From the NCBI GenBank assembly GCA_964510345.1, contig CAZEBB010000018.1, positions 1 through 35,952 on the forward strand: DNA of 35,952 nt, in the 5' to 3' direction. Source of the DNA: JAAYQA01 sp964510345. Lineage in GTDB: Bacteria; Bacillota; Clostridia; Tissierellales; Peptoniphilaceae. The translations under genes and the position numbers were made by a program. The notes under the pieces were generated by a model. That model was not told the origin of the DNA. It searched no databases and saw nothing but the letters and a program-made list of their open reading frames with translations. Below are positions 23,320 to 32,888 of this stretch, piece after piece (position 1 is the first letter of the stretch; each line of letters begins with the position of its first letter).

Positions 23320-24730
23320 AGACTTCCTTATAGAGTTTACCGGAGCGTTCCCAACTGTAATCGGAGGTCATGGCATTCTTTTGGATATGCGTAAAGACAT
23401 CCGGTTGCTTGTAATAGTAGAGCGCTCGGCGGATCGTGTGCAACAAGTCGTGTGCGTTGATATTGTGGAACGTGAATCCATTCCCCTCACCCGTGTATTC
23501 GTTGTACGACAGCACGGTGTCACGCAAGCCGCCGGTTTCTCGGACGATCGGCAGCGCACCGTAGCGCATCGAGATCATCTGCGAGATGCCGCACGCCTCG
23601 TAGATCGACGGCATGAGATACAGGTCGGACGCGGCATAAATCATATGCGACTCGGGGTCCGAATAGTAGTTACGGAAGGAGAATTTCTCCGGATAGCGCC
23701 ATGCGAAGTAATGGAACGAATCTTCGTACTTTTGCTCACCGGTACCCAGTACCACGATTTGGATATCGTCTTGCAGCATCTGATCCATGATATAGTTGAT
23801 CAGGTCTAATCCCTTCGCTTCCACCAGACGGCTCACGATCGATATCATCGGCACGTCTTCACGGATCGGCAGATTGTAAAGTGTCTGCAACTGCGTTTTG
23901 TTCTTGACTTTGTCTTCCAAGGTAAGCGCCGAGAAATTGCTTGGGATATGCGGGTCGGTTTCCGGATTCCAGACGTCGTAGTCGATCCCATTGACGATAC
24001 CGTGCAACTTGTAGTTGTACTGGCGTAGGAGACCGTCGAGTCCTTCCCCGAAATACGGGTCCTGAATCTCCTTGGAATACGACTCGGATACGGTCGTCAC
24101 GCCGTTAGCAAACACGATGCCGCCCTTCATAAAGTTGATCGAGTCGTGAAACTTGAGGGCATCTTCATTGAAGTAAAACGGCGACAATCCGGCGAGAGTT
24201 CCCAAGATCTCGGCCGGGAAAATACCCTGATACTTCAAGTTGTGGATCGTATACACCGAGCGGATCGACTGATAATAGGTGTCGCCTCTTCGGAAGTCTT
24301 CCAAAAAGACAGGGACCATGCCGCTGTGCCAGTCGTTGGAGTGGATGATATCCGGTTTCCAGCCGATGATCTTAGGCAGCATGACGACCGCTTTGGAGAA
24401 GAAGATAAAGCGCTCGCCGTCATCGGCTTCTCCGTAGATCAGGTCGCGATGGAAGTAGAACTGGCTGTCGAGAAAGTACACGGTGACCCCTTCCCATACG
24501 AGGGAAAAGATGCCGCAATACTGATGACGCCAATCCATGTCGACATAGAAGTAGCCTTCATACTCCATCAAGCTGCGATATTTGTCCGGGATCTTCCCAA
24601 ATAAGGGAAGAACCAGACGCGTTTCGATTCCTTCTTCGTTGAGCCGTTTGGGGAGCGATCCGGCGACGTCGGCGAGACCGCCGGTTTTAATAAACGGATG
24701 CGCTTCCGAGGCTACATATAAGACTTTCAT
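23300..24730 (-). CDS. glgA: glycogen synthase (ADP-glucose dependent, GT5)
   Basis: It extends alpha-1,4-glucan from ADP-glucose. The 476-residue protein is of normal length with the ADP-glucose motif KTGGLADVAGSLPK (Lys15), the hinge motif SRLVEAKGLDLI, and the C-terminal donor loop SIYEACGISQMISMRYGALP followed by RETGGLRDTV. The ATG is two bases after the glgD stop and its GAGGT ribosome binding site is inside glgD. It overlaps the next gene by 20 bases. Confidence 0.97.
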   Translation of the reverse strand: MKVLYVASEAHPFIKTGGLADVAGSLPKRLNEEGIETRLVLPLFGKIPDKYRSLMEYEGYFYVDMDWRHQYCGIFSLVWEGVTVYFLDSQFYFHRDLIYGEADDGERFIFFSKAVVMLPKIIGWKPDIIHSNDWHSGMVPVFLEDFRRGDTYYQSIRSVYTIHNLKYQGIFPAEILGTLAGLSPFYFNEDALKFHDSINFMKGGIVFANGVTTVSESYSKEIQDPYFGEGLDGLLRQYNYKLHGIVNGIDYDVWNPETDPHIPSNFSALTLEDKVKNKTQLQTLYNLPIREDVPMISIVSRLVEAKGLDLINYIMDQMLQDDIQIVVLGTGEQKYEDSFHYFAWRYPEKFSFRNYYSDPESHMIYAASDLYLMPSIYEACGISQMISMRYGALPIVRETGGLRDTVLSYNEYTGEGNGFTFHNINAHDLLHTIRRALYYYKQPDVFTHIQKNAMTSDYSWERSGKLYKEVYELYKA

Positions 24731-24732
24731 AA

Positions 24733-25845
24733 TTACCTCTTAATGATCTGGCTTTTACCGATCGTATACGGCATCGTGGGTGAACCGACGAGCGACACCC
24801 CTTCCTTCACGATGGTATCTTTGTCCAGTATGCAGTTGATGACGACCGCATCGTTTTCAATGACGGCGCCTTCCATGACGATACTGTTTTTCACGATCGC
24901 ATTCTTGCCGATCTCGACATCGCGGAAGATGATGGATTGTACGACGGAACCGTCGATGACACAACCGTTCGCCAAAAGTGAAGACTCGACTCGTGCATTT
25001 TGGTAGTACATGCTGGAGGGTTCGTCTTTGCTCTTCGTGTAGATCGTCCCGTTTTTGAAGAACAGCTCATCAAAGGTATCGCGATCCAACAGTTGCATAT
25101 TCGCATCCATAAAGGAGTTGATATCATGAATGACGCTCACGCGATCTTCGTAGCTGTACCCGCGGATATTGTAGCGCTCGCGGTCTTTCAAGATGGCGGC
25201 TTTCAGTGAATTGCTGTCGTCGTTCTCCAGTGAGTTCTTCACCAGTTCGAGGAACACATTTTTCTTGATGAAGCCCATTCCGAGATACATATTGAAGACG
25301 TTTTGCGTCCCGAGATTTGCACCGATATTTTTGAGGGTGCCGTCCTCGTTCATCGTCATCTTATCGAGATTGAGGTATTTGCCTTCCGAGTCGTCGACGG
25401 TTTTGTAGATCAGCGTGATGTCGGCGTCTTCCGCCGTATGCTGTTTGTACACGTCTGCGATATCGATCTTGGTGAGCGTCATCGGGTCGATGAAGAACAC
25501 GTGCTCTTCTTTGGCTTCTTCAAAAAAGCCCAAGGAGTCGTAAAAGTTGACCATTTCATCGGAGCGGTTAAAGCGCTTGTTATAGGAGGCCGGGAAGAAT
25601 GACAAGCCGCCGAAACGACGGTTCAGATCCCAAGGTTTTCCGTTGCCGACGTGGTCGATGGTCGAGCGAAGCATGCCGCCTGCGTACAGTGCAACCTTGT
25701 CGATTCGGTTGTTGGCGACGGTCGAGAGGGCAAAGTCGATGAGGCGATATCTGCATCCAAACGGCAACATATACGCCGGACGTACAACGGTCAACGGACC
25801 GAAATCACCCTCGCCATTTAGGATAATGCCAATGATATTTTCCAT
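24733..25845 (-). CDS. glgD: GlgD, non-catalytic subunit of glucose-1-phosphate adenylyltransferase
   Basis: The 370 residues are homologous to GlgC, but the nucleotide-binding motif GGxGSRL is replaced by NGEGDFGPLTVVRP. This is typical of GlgD, which modulates GlgC in Firmicutes and is itself inactive or nearly so. A left-handed beta-helix-type C-terminal half (NARVESSLLANGCVIDGSVVQ and following hexapeptides) is present. It starts eight bases after the glgC stop, which overlaps its AGGGA ribosome binding site. Confidence 0.95.
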   Translation of the reverse strand: MENIIGIILNGEGDFGPLTVVRPAYMLPFGCRYRLIDFALSTVANNRIDKVALYAGGMLRSTIDHVGNGKPWDLNRRFGGLSFFPASYNKRFNRSDEMVNFYDSLGFFEEAKEEHVFFIDPMTLTKIDIADVYKQHTAEDADITLIYKTVDDSEGKYLNLDKMTMNEDGTLKNIGANLGTQNVFNMYLGMGFIKKNVFLELVKNSLENDDSNSLKAAILKDRERYNIRGYSYEDRVSVIHDINSFMDANMQLLDRDTFDELFFKNGTIYTKSKDEPSSMYYQNARVESSLLANGCVIDGSVVQSIIFRDVEIGKNAIVKNSIVMEGAVIENDAVVINCILDKDTIVKEGVSLVGSPTMPYTIGKSQIIKR

Positions 25846-25853
25846 GATTGTCC

Positions 25854-26993
25854 CTACTCTTTCATGATTTCATCTTCGGAAACGAGGTAGACGGAGGTAT
25901 CTCCTTCTTCCTGTCCGATACGAGCATCGCCTGCAATGACGATGTCTTCCAGTGTGATCGCGTTGTTGACTTTCGCTCCCGACTTGATGACGCCGCCGGA
26001 GAGAATGACGGAGTTGCGAACTTCCGCCCCTTCTTCAACGCGTACCGAGGAGAACAGCACGCTGTTTTCAACGGTTCCGGCGATATAGCAGCCTTCGTTG
26101 ATCATGGAGTGCTTCACGGTCGCACCGGAGCCGACATATTGCGGCGGCAGGTTTTTCGACTTGGTATAGATTCTCCAATCATCGTCGTGCAGTTTGAGCG
26201 CATTGTTCGGGTCCAAGAGGTCCATATTGGAATCCCAATAGCTCTTGACGGTTCCGACGTCTTTCCAGTAACCGGCAAAGCGCCAAGCGAACATTTGCTT
26301 GCCGTCGTTGAGCATCATCGGCAGGACATTCTTACCGAAGTCGTGGTCGGAGCCTTCCGTCTTTTCATCTTTGAAGAGCGCGGCGCGTAGCTCGCTCCAT
26401 GTAAACATGTAGATCCCCATCGAAGCCAAGTTGTTCTTCGGCTCCGCCGGTTTTTCGTCAAATTCGACCACCTTGTCGTTTTCGTCAGTGTTCAAAATTC
26501 CGAAGCGGGACGCATCCGCCCAATCGACTTCGATGACGGCAATGGTACAGTCGGCGCCCTTTTCGATGTGGTAATCCAACATGGCGTCGTAGTCCATCTT
26601 GTAGATGTGGTCTCCGGAGAGAATGAGTACGTACTCAGGATTGACTTCATCCAGATAATCCACGTTTTCAAAGATCGCATTGGCCGTTCCGGTGAACCAA
26701 CGCCCGCCTACTTCGCCGGCAAACGGCGAGAGGACGCGAAGTCCGCCTTTGTTTTTGTCGTAATCCCAAGCCGCGCCGATCCCCAAATGCTCGTTGAGCA
26801 ACAGAGGTTTGTACTGCGTTAGGATCCCTAGATCTCTGATGTTGGAATTTGCACAGTTACTGAGTGCAAAGTCAATGATGCGATACTTGCCACCGAAGGG
26901 CACTGCCGGTTTGGCAACCTTCTTCGTTAGCGATTTGAGCCTGGATCCCTGGCCGCCTGCCAACAGCATGGCGACCACCTTTCCTGTTTTCAT
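25854..26993 (-). CDS. glgC: glucose-1-phosphate adenylyltransferase, catalytic subunit
   Basis: It makes ADP-glucose from ATP and glucose 1-phosphate, the committed step of glycogen synthesis. The 379 residues show the nucleotide-binding loop AGGQGSRLKSLT (12-23), AKPAVPFGGKYRIIDFALSN, GTANAIFEN, the catalytic SGDHIYKMDYDAML and the glucose-1-phosphate site VVEFDEKP, followed by a beta-helix domain. It starts one base after the glgB stop with GGAGG inside glgB. Confidence 0.97.
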   Translation of the reverse strand: MKTGKVVAMLLAGGQGSRLKSLTKKVAKPAVPFGGKYRIIDFALSNCANSNIRDLGILTQYKPLLLNEHLGIGAAWDYDKNKGGLRVLSPFAGEVGGRWFTGTANAIFENVDYLDEVNPEYVLILSGDHIYKMDYDAMLDYHIEKGADCTIAVIEVDWADASRFGILNTDENDKVVEFDEKPAEPKNNLASMGIYMFTWSELRAALFKDEKTEGSDHDFGKNVLPMMLNDGKQMFAWRFAGYWKDVGTVKSYWDSNMDLLDPNNALKLHDDDWRIYTKSKNLPPQYVGSGATVKHSMINEGCYIAGTVENSVLFSSVRVEEGAEVRNSVILSGGVIKSGAKVNNAITLEDIVIAGDARIGQEEGDTSVYLVSEDEIMKE

Positions 26994-26994
26994 C

Positions 26995-28926
26995 CTACAC
27001 CTCCTTGGTTTTCTTCGCGGCAGGCTTCTTTGGTGTTTTTAGCCTGATCCACAGCGCTCCGAGCGGGGGCAGGTCGACGTCGATAGAGTACGGTCTGCCG
27101 TGTCTCGGTTTCTCACTTGCTCGATAATAGGTATTACGTGCGGTATCACCGCCGTATTTTTGCAAATCGGTGTTGAGGACGATCGAGTAATTCCCCAGGG
27201 AATCGACGCCTAACGGATAGTTGCGCCTCTCGACCGGTGTAAAGTTATAGACGCACAGGAGCTTGTTGCCGTCTGCATCGATGCGGTTAAAGGCGATGAT
27301 GCTCTCCTTGTGGTTTTCATGTTCTACCCATTCATACCCCGCATAGGAGGTGTCTTCTTCATAGAGCTGCGATGTCTTTTTGTAGGTGTCGTTGAGTGCG
27401 CTCATATAGTGTTTCATCTTGCCGTGCAACTCGTAGTCTAAGAGATGCCAGTCGAGTGAGCCCCACTCATCCCATTCGATGAACTGGCCGAACTCTCCGC
27501 CCATGAAGGTGAGTTTCTTCCCGGGGTGCGCATACATATAGGCATACAGCAACCGGAGATTCGCGAATTTCTGCTCGTAAGATCCGGGCATCTTGTCCAA
27601 GAGAGACTTCTTTCCGTGGACGACTTCGTCGTGACTGAGCGGCAGAATATAGTTTTCTGAGAAGCAGTACGTGATCGTAAAGGTTAAGAGGTTTTGGTGA
27701 TCTTTTCTAAAGACCGGGTCCATTTCCATGTATTTCAGGATGTCGTGCATCCATCCCATGTTCCACTTATAGTTGAAGCCGAGCCCACCGGTTGACGTGG
27801 GTGCGGTAACCAGAGGCCATGCGGTCGACTCTTCCGCGATCATCAGGCTCTTGGGGAAGTAGTCGAAGACGACTTCGTTTAAGCGGCGCAGGAATTTGAT
27901 CGCATCGACATTTTCACGACCGCCGGATTGGTTCTTGATGTCCTTACCGGTGAAATCCAAATACAGCATATAGGCCACGGCGTCGACCCGCAAGCCGTCG
28001 ATGTGAAAGACCTTTTGCCAGAAGACCGCATTGGAGATCAGGAAACTGTTGACTTCCGGTTTGGAGTAGTCAAAGTTGAGCGTACCCCACTGATTGTTCT
28101 CCGCCTTGTAAGGGTCGAACCATTCGAAGCAGTCTGTACCGTCGAACCGTGCCAATCCGAAATCGTCTTTGCAAAAGTGCACCGGCACCCAGTCCATGAT
28201 AACGCCGATCCCCGCCTGGTGCATGGTGTCGACAAAATACATGAAGTCCTTGGGTTCGCCAAATCGTGACGTTGCGGCAAAGTATCCCGTGACTTGATAG
28301 CCCCAGGAACCGTCATACGGATACTCCGTGACCGGCATCAGTTCCACGTGGGTGTATTTCATTTCTTTGAGGTACACCGCTAACTCATCTGCAATATCCC
28401 GATAGTTCATCGGGGTATTGTTTTCTCCTCTTTTCCACGATAGTAGATTAAGTTCGTAGATCGACATAGGAGATACGTACGTTTCTGTAATTTCTTTTCG
28501 ACTTTGCCAGCGTTTATCGTTCCATTCGTAACCTTCGAGCTCATACACACGCGACGCCGACTTCGGTCGTACTTCTGCATAAAAAGCAAACGGATCCGCC
28601 TTGTACCGAACTTCTCCAGAGGTGGTGAGGATGCGATACTTATAGGCATCTTCCGCCTGAACTCCCTTAACCGCGATATGCCAGACGCCGCTGTTATGTA
28701 CGCGTTCCATCGGCAGATTGAACTCGTGCCATGCGTTAAAGTCACCGGTTAGATTGACGAATTGCGCTCTCGGCGCCCAAACGACAAATCGTACATAACT
28801 CTCACCTTCGTGCTCGATAAAATGCGCGCCGAAAAACTCATACGCTTCGTAAAACGTTCCTTCATGAAATAAATTAGCCCAATAATCCCCGTCTGCGGGA
28901 TAGAAAAACTCCGGTTGCGGTTGCAT
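26995..28926 (-). CDS. glgB: 1,4-alpha-glucan branching enzyme (GH13)
   Basis: It introduces alpha-1,6 branches into the growing glucan. The 643-residue protein has an N-terminal CBM48 domain (about 25-120, RFVVWAPRAQFVNLTGDFNAW) and the GH13 catalytic domain with Asp315 (DGLRVDAVAYMLYLD), Glu365 (LMIAEESTAWP) and Asp433 (LPLSHDEVVHGKKSL), plus a Lys-rich tail (KTPKKPAAKKTKEV). The ATG has GGAGG seven bases upstream. It is the first gene of the operon, about 90 bases downstream of a promoter. Confidence 0.97.
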   Translation of the reverse strand: MQPQPEFFYPADGDYWANLFHEGTFYEAYEFFGAHFIEHEGESYVRFVVWAPRAQFVNLTGDFNAWHEFNLPMERVHNSGVWHIAVKGVQAEDAYKYRILTTSGEVRYKADPFAFYAEVRPKSASRVYELEGYEWNDKRWQSRKEITETYVSPMSIYELNLLSWKRGENNTPMNYRDIADELAVYLKEMKYTHVELMPVTEYPYDGSWGYQVTGYFAATSRFGEPKDFMYFVDTMHQAGIGVIMDWVPVHFCKDDFGLARFDGTDCFEWFDPYKAENNQWGTLNFDYSKPEVNSFLISNAVFWQKVFHIDGLRVDAVAYMLYLDFTGKDIKNQSGGRENVDAIKFLRRLNEVVFDYFPKSLMIAEESTAWPLVTAPTSTGGLGFNYKWNMGWMHDILKYMEMDPVFRKDHQNLLTFTITYCFSENYILPLSHDEVVHGKKSLLDKMPGSYEQKFANLRLLYAYMYAHPGKKLTFMGGEFGQFIEWDEWGSLDWHLLDYELHGKMKHYMSALNDTYKKTSQLYEEDTSYAGYEWVEHENHKESIIAFNRIDADGNKLLCVYNFTPVERRNYPLGVDSLGNYSIVLNTDLQKYGGDTARNTYYRASEKPRHGRPYSIDVDLPPLGALWIRLKTPKKPAAKKTKEV

Positions 28927-29014
28927 TCATTTTCCTCCTGATTGACAGTTAACTCTATATCTTCTTTCCATTCTTACAGATATATCTACCCATTTCTTTG
29001 TATTTCTTGCTACT

Positions 29015-29072
29015 ATTATAGCATGACTCTTCAAAGACATGTAGTATGCAATCGTTAATCCCGCCGTGTCAA
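29015..29072 (-). promoter_or_regulatory. promoter region of the glycogen operon
   Basis: Two overlapping candidates are on the minus strand. One is a perfect extended -10, TGC-TATAAT, at 29015-29020. The other is TTGACA (29067-29072) with CATACT 18 bp downstream (29043-29048). Either gives a leader of 90-120 nt before glgB. The gap between glgB and the tmRNA promoter holds no gene. Confidence 0.6.
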
Positions 29073-29130
29073 TTTTCTTTTTCGTGAAGAACGGCTAAAA
29101 CATCGCAACTACGTGCAGACAATCTCTGTT

Positions 29131-29141
29131 TATGGTATAAT
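29131..29141 (+). promoter_or_regulatory. promoter of ssrA
   Basis: TATGG followed by TATAAT at 29136-29141 is an extended -10, ending eight bases before the first base of mature tmRNA. The -35 region is poor. Confidence 0.65.
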
Positions 29142-29149
29142 TACACTAC

Positions 29150-29498
29150 GGGGGCGAATTTGGTTTCGACGGGGATGTTGAAGCAGGAGTAGCGAGTCGT
29201 AGACTCCAAACTACGTTAAAAGTGGAAACTAAAATTAAACGCAGAAGATAACAACTTCGCATTCGCGGCGTAATGCCGCTGTCTCCCTCACTTTCCCGTA
29301 GGGTGAGCTGAGGCATCAACTAAATACGGGCCACCTGTAAGCGCCAAGCTTTGTACGCTTGCTTGTAACTGATGAAGCTACGAAGATGTCATTGTGTTCG
29401 TTCAAGGGCATCCGAGGAAAATAAAAAACGAACTGCACTCGGAGAGACTCCCGGGGATGCATTTTCGGACGTGGGTTCGACACCCACCGCCTCCACCA
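29150..29498 (+). ncRNA. ssrA: tmRNA (transfer-messenger RNA)
   Basis: tmRNA rescues stalled ribosomes and tags the unfinished protein. The 5' end GGGGGCG pairs with CGCCTCC at the 3' end (including the G3-U70 pair that gives alanine identity), and the encoded 3' end is ACCA. The 5' arm reads GGGGGCGAATTTGGTTTCGA and the T-arm GTGGGTTCGACACCCAC. The tag frame at 29241-29273 is GCA-GAA-GAT-AAC-AAC-TTC-GCA-TTC-GCG-GCG then TAA (20 residues or fewer: AEDNNFAFAA). It is a one-piece tmRNA of 349 nt. Confidence 0.97.
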
Positions 29499-29509
29499 AT
29501 TACCGATAA

Positions 29510-29550
29510 AAAGAGGGTAAGCGTTGAAATAACAGCGCATACCCTCTTTT
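29510..29550 (+). terminator. terminator of ssrA
   Basis: AAAGAGGGTA-A-GCG pairs with CGC-A-TACCCTCTTT, 13 paired bases with one A-A mismatch, ending in TTTT. It lies 11 bases after the tmRNA CCA end. Confidence 0.9.
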
Positions 29551-29659
29551 GTGTTGAACTTGACATGAGAGTCAAACAATCACAGGATACAGATTTCTCA
29601 CCTTTTATGATAGTATTCATCTTATATAGTCACATTATCGACACTTGAGAGGAAATCTA

Positions 29660-30844
29660 ATGAAAGACTTGATTCAATACATTATCACCACCCCCACGGC
29701 AGAGCACTCATGTGAAACGCTCTCCCAAGCCGTTGCGGGCGAAGTGCGCGGGTATCACCGAGGAATCCCTGCGTATCGTGAGACGCCGCTCGCATCTCTT
29801 CCCGCTCTCGCCGAGCGGCTCGAGGTCGCTTCGATCCACGTGAAAGACGAGTCGCACCGTTTTGGGCTGAATGCATTTAAGGCACTCGGCGGCTCGTATG
29901 CGATGGCGCGTATCCTTGCCGATGAGCTTGGCGTAACGTCTCTCCGCTACGACGACTTGATGGATGCACTCGCCTCCCAGGACAAGTCCTTCACCTTCGT
30001 AACCGCCACCGACGGCAACCACGGCCGAGGCGTCGCATGGGCGGCCGCACAACTCGGGCAGCGCTCGGTCGTCTATATGCCGAAAAATTCGAGCGAAGAA
30101 AGGCTGCGCAATATCCGAAAAGAAGGCGCAAAGGCCGATATTTTGGACTGCAATTACGACGATGCCGTGCGCTACGCCGATGAAATGGCGAAGAAAAACG
30201 GATGGATTCTCATTCAGGACACCGCATGGCCGGGGTATACGGATATCCCGATGTGGATCCTACAAGGCTATCTGACCATGTCGGCGGAAGTTCGCGAACA
30301 GTTGGGCGGCATCACGCCTACACACATCTTCCTGCAGGCCGGCGTCGGGTCGATGGCGGCGTCCGTCGCCGGATACTTCACGTGTATCGATCCCAAGAAC
30401 GCTCCAAAAATCGTGCTCGTCGAACCGCAACAGGCGGACTGCCTGTATCGCACGGCGAGCGCGGCGGACGGTTCGCTGCACATCGTCACAGGCGATATGG
30501 ACACCATTATGGCGGGTCTCGCCTGCGGAGAACCCAATCCGGACGCGTGGGAGATCCTGCGAAACACAGCTTCTGCTTTTCTATCGACGGACGATGAGAT
30601 CGCGAGACTCGGCATGCAGCTCCTCGCGCATCCGCTCGGGAACGACCCGATCGTCGTCTCCGGCGAAAGCGGAGCACCGGGGCTCGGCGCCTTCGCGTAC
30701 ATCGCCACACGACCGGAGATGGAGGCGCTCAAAAGCAGACTTGGCATCGACGAAAACTCTCACGCTCTCTTCTTCAGCACGGAAGGCAATACCGATACCC
30801 AATCGTACGCTTCGATCACACAATCTGAGCCTCAATTAGCGTAA
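29660..30844 (+). CDS. dpaL: diaminopropionate ammonia-lyase
   Basis: This PLP enzyme of fold type II converts 2,3-diaminopropionate (and often D-serine) to pyruvate and ammonia in the cytoplasm. The 394 residues start at the ATG at 29660, with GAGAGGA upstream; the TTG at 29645 is not needed. The PLP lysine is in RFGLNAFKALGGSYA (Lys74), the active-site segment is VTATDGNHGRGVAWAAAQLG, and GVGSMAASVAGYF and SGESGAPGLGAF form the cofactor phosphate and C-terminal sites. Length and motifs match YgeX/DpaL. It is followed by a two-component system 19 bases later, which may regulate it or be co-expressed with it. Confidence 0.95.
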   Translation: MKDLIQYIITTPTAEHSCETLSQAVAGEVRGYHRGIPAYRETPLASLPALAERLEVASIHVKDESHRFGLNAFKALGGSYAMARILADELGVTSLRYDDLMDALASQDKSFTFVTATDGNHGRGVAWAAAQLGQRSVVYMPKNSSEERLRNIRKEGAKADILDCNYDDAVRYADEMAKKNGWILIQDTAWPGYTDIPMWILQGYLTMSAEVREQLGGITPTHIFLQAGVGSMAASVAGYFTCIDPKNAPKIVLVEPQQADCLYRTASAADGSLHIVTGDMDTIMAGLACGEPNPDAWEILRNTASAFLSTDDEIARLGMQLLAHPLGNDPIVVSGESGAPGLGAFAYIATRPEMEALKSRLGIDENSHALFFSTEGNTDTQSYASITQSEPQLA

Positions 30845-30863
30845 CCTAGGAAAGGAGCTGCAC

Positions 30864-32015
30864 ATGACCCCCGATAACCGAATCATTCTGACGCGGCTCT
30901 TGTACAGCGCGCTCCTTTTTGTCGCATTCTTTACCATGGAGTCGCCTCTGGACGATCTCATTATTATCCTGATGCTCGTCTATCTCATCCTCCTTCAGTT
31001 GACCGCCTATTTCTTGCCACAGAAAGCGATTCGCGCCGTCTCACTCGTCATATCCTTGGGAATTTTGCTCTATCTTTCCTATCACTCGCCAAGTTTTCTA
31101 CCTTTCTTCCTCTTTCCTTGGCTTTTGGAAATCGCGCGCAGCGATCATCACGGCCACGCGGTCGCGTACCTCGTCCTCGCAGGGGCATCTATCGCCGGGA
31201 TGGCGATCACCTACAATTTCCCGCTCTCATTGCACGACATCGGCTTGCTGCTTATCGTCGTCGCGCTCCTTGCCGCCTTGCGATACACGCAGGATCAGGT
31301 GCAAACCATGGACGAACAGGTGTATGCGCTCTCCAAGAGCAATGTCGACTTGGAGTCTGAAAAGAAGCAAACGCAGGTCCATGTAGAGCAACTCCGCGAA
31401 CTCTTCACACTGGAAGAGAGAAACCGCATTTCCAGAGACCTCCACGATTCCATCGGCCACAGCCTGTCTGCCATACGCATCCAGCTGGAGGCGATCGCAC
31501 AGATCGCCCCGCAAGACGGCGAAAAAGCCGCCGGTATGGCGCGAAGGCTCGCCGGATTTACCGAAGAGGGGCTCCAGAAGCTGCGCATCGTGCTACATCA
31601 GATGAAGCCCGCACAGTACAGCGACCAAGCGCTCCTTCTCCGGCTCACAGAGATCGGCGAAGATTTCTCCGCCATGAGCGGCATGACGATCCGCATCACC
31701 TCGTCCGCCTTTCGCTACACAGCACCACCCGCGCACGATCAGTTGATCCAACTCGCATTACAGGAGTTCCTGTCCAATGCGCACCGCCATGGTAACGCCA
31801 CTCAAGTGAATGTCCATCTACACTATACAAAGGAAGGCCTTACGCTCACCATGAAAGACAATGGCAAAGGCACCGCGCATATTTCAAAGAATATCGGCCT
31901 CACCGGCGTGGAGGAGCGCGCACAAAAAGAAGGCGGCCACGTGCACATTACAAGCGCACCCGGCGCCGGCTTTATGACCCAAATCAAATTGCCCAGAGGA
32001 GAATCCCATGATTAA
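30864..32015 (+). CDS. sensor histidine kinase, NarL-partner (HisKA_3) type
   Basis: The protein has 383 residues. About five to six membrane segments (10-140) with very short loops suggest sensing within the membrane, as in LiaS/DesK/VraS relatives. A coiled-coil linker (145-182) leads to the HisKA_3 box LEERNRISRDLHDSIGHSL with His194. The ATPase domain has the N-box LQEFLSNAHRHGNA and the G-box NGKGTAHISKNIGLTGV. AAAGGAG is upstream of the ATG. The stop overlaps the regulator gene by eight bases, so the pair is translationally coupled. The signal is unknown. Confidence 0.93.
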   Translation: MTPDNRIILTRLLYSALLFVAFFTMESPLDDLIIILMLVYLILLQLTAYFLPQKAIRAVSLVISLGILLYLSYHSPSFLPFFLFPWLLEIARSDHHGHAVAYLVLAGASIAGMAITYNFPLSLHDIGLLLIVVALLAALRYTQDQVQTMDEQVYALSKSNVDLESEKKQTQVHVEQLRELFTLEERNRISRDLHDSIGHSLSAIRIQLEAIAQIAPQDGEKAAGMARRLAGFTEEGLQKLRIVLHQMKPAQYSDQALLLRLTEIGEDFSAMSGMTIRITSSAFRYTAPPAHDQLIQLALQEFLSNAHRHGNATQVNVHLHYTKEGLTLTMKDNGKGTAHISKNIGLTGVEERAQKEGGHVHITSAPGAGFMTQIKLPRGESHD

Positions 32016-32643
32016 AATTGCCATCACAGACGACGAAGCACTCATCCGCGAAGGACTGGAGATCATCCTCGGCGCACAACCGGATATTGAAGTCGTCGCC
32101 CTATGCGCCAATGGAAAAGAAGCGGCCGAAGCCTGCCGACAACATGAGCTCGACCTCGTGCTGATGGACATTCGCATGCCCGAATACGACGGCATCTTCG
32201 GCACGAAAGAAATCCGCAAAGTTCATGGTGACAAGGTGAAGATCCTGATCCTCACGACCTTTCAGGACACCGAATACATACGCGAGGCGCTTCAAGAAGG
32301 CGCCTCGGGTTATCTGCTGAAAGACAGTTCGTACGACGTTATCGTCAACGGCATCCGCTCCGCCGTGTCCGGAAACAACGTCTTTCACCCGGACGTTGTC
32401 AACAAGATCATGAACGACGCACCTGTTTCCACTTTTCAGCGCGAAGCCTACGACCTGTCAGAACGCGAAGTCGAGTTCATTCAAAAAGTCGCGCAAGGAC
32501 TCACCAATCAGGAGATCGCCGACGAGCTCTTTTTATCCACCGGCACTGTGAAAAACGCGATCAGCGTTATTTTGCACAAACTGGATTTGAGGGACCGCAC
32601 GCAGCTCGCGATCTTTGCGTATCAGAAAGATTTGTTTCGTTGA
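32008..32643 (+). CDS. NarL/LuxR-family response regulator
   Basis: The protein has 211 residues. The receiver domain (1-120) has acidic residues DDE (8-10), phospho-acceptor Asp54 in VLMDIRMPEYDG, switch Thr in ILTTF and Lys in LLKDS. The C-terminal LuxR helix-turn-helix (148-205) reads LSEREVEFIQKVAQGLTNQE, then IADELFLSTGTVKNAISVIL. It is the partner of the overlapping kinase. No clear terminator follows; the next 245 bases are non-coding. Confidence 0.95.
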   Translation: MIKIAITDDEALIREGLEIILGAQPDIEVVALCANGKEAAEACRQHELDLVLMDIRMPEYDGIFGTKEIRKVHGDKVKILILTTFQDTEYIREALQEGASGYLLKDSSYDVIVNGIRSAVSGNNVFHPDVVNKIMNDAPVSTFQREAYDLSEREVEFIQKVAQGLTNQEIADELFLSTGTVKNAISVILHKLDLRDRTQLAIFAYQKDLFR

Positions 32644-32888
32644 AGTTCCAAACAATTAAACCTCATTCGTCGAGCTCGGACAACTCTTCTCGGCACGCTC
32701 ACGGCCGCTTGCAAGCCTTGCACGTTTTGATGCAGTTCAAAACGTAAGCAAGACTCATGCAAAGCTTCTTCAAGAGCTCGTTTCTTTTCGAGCGATTGAT
32801 TAGAAGCGATTGCGGCCAGGATATGGCCTCAAAGAGTAATCCGAGCTCTCCTTTTTCCAAAATCAAATGTCTACTGACGGTCTCAATC
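32644..32888. other. intergenic region with a strong hairpin
   Basis: No gene is supported. GCTTGCAAGC (32707-32716) is followed by a hairpin at 32717-32752: CTTGC-ACGTTTTG pairs with CAAAACGT-AA-GCAAG around an eight-base loop, with a two-base bulge. There is no T-tract on either strand. A minus-strand frame of 66 codons covers it but has no ribosome binding site. Confidence 0.5.

Noticed and set aside
29560..29630. Promoter for dpaL built on TTGACA at 29560
   Set aside because: No -10 hexamer at 16-18 bp; other AT-rich hexamers nearby lack a matching -35, so no confident promoter could be fixed.
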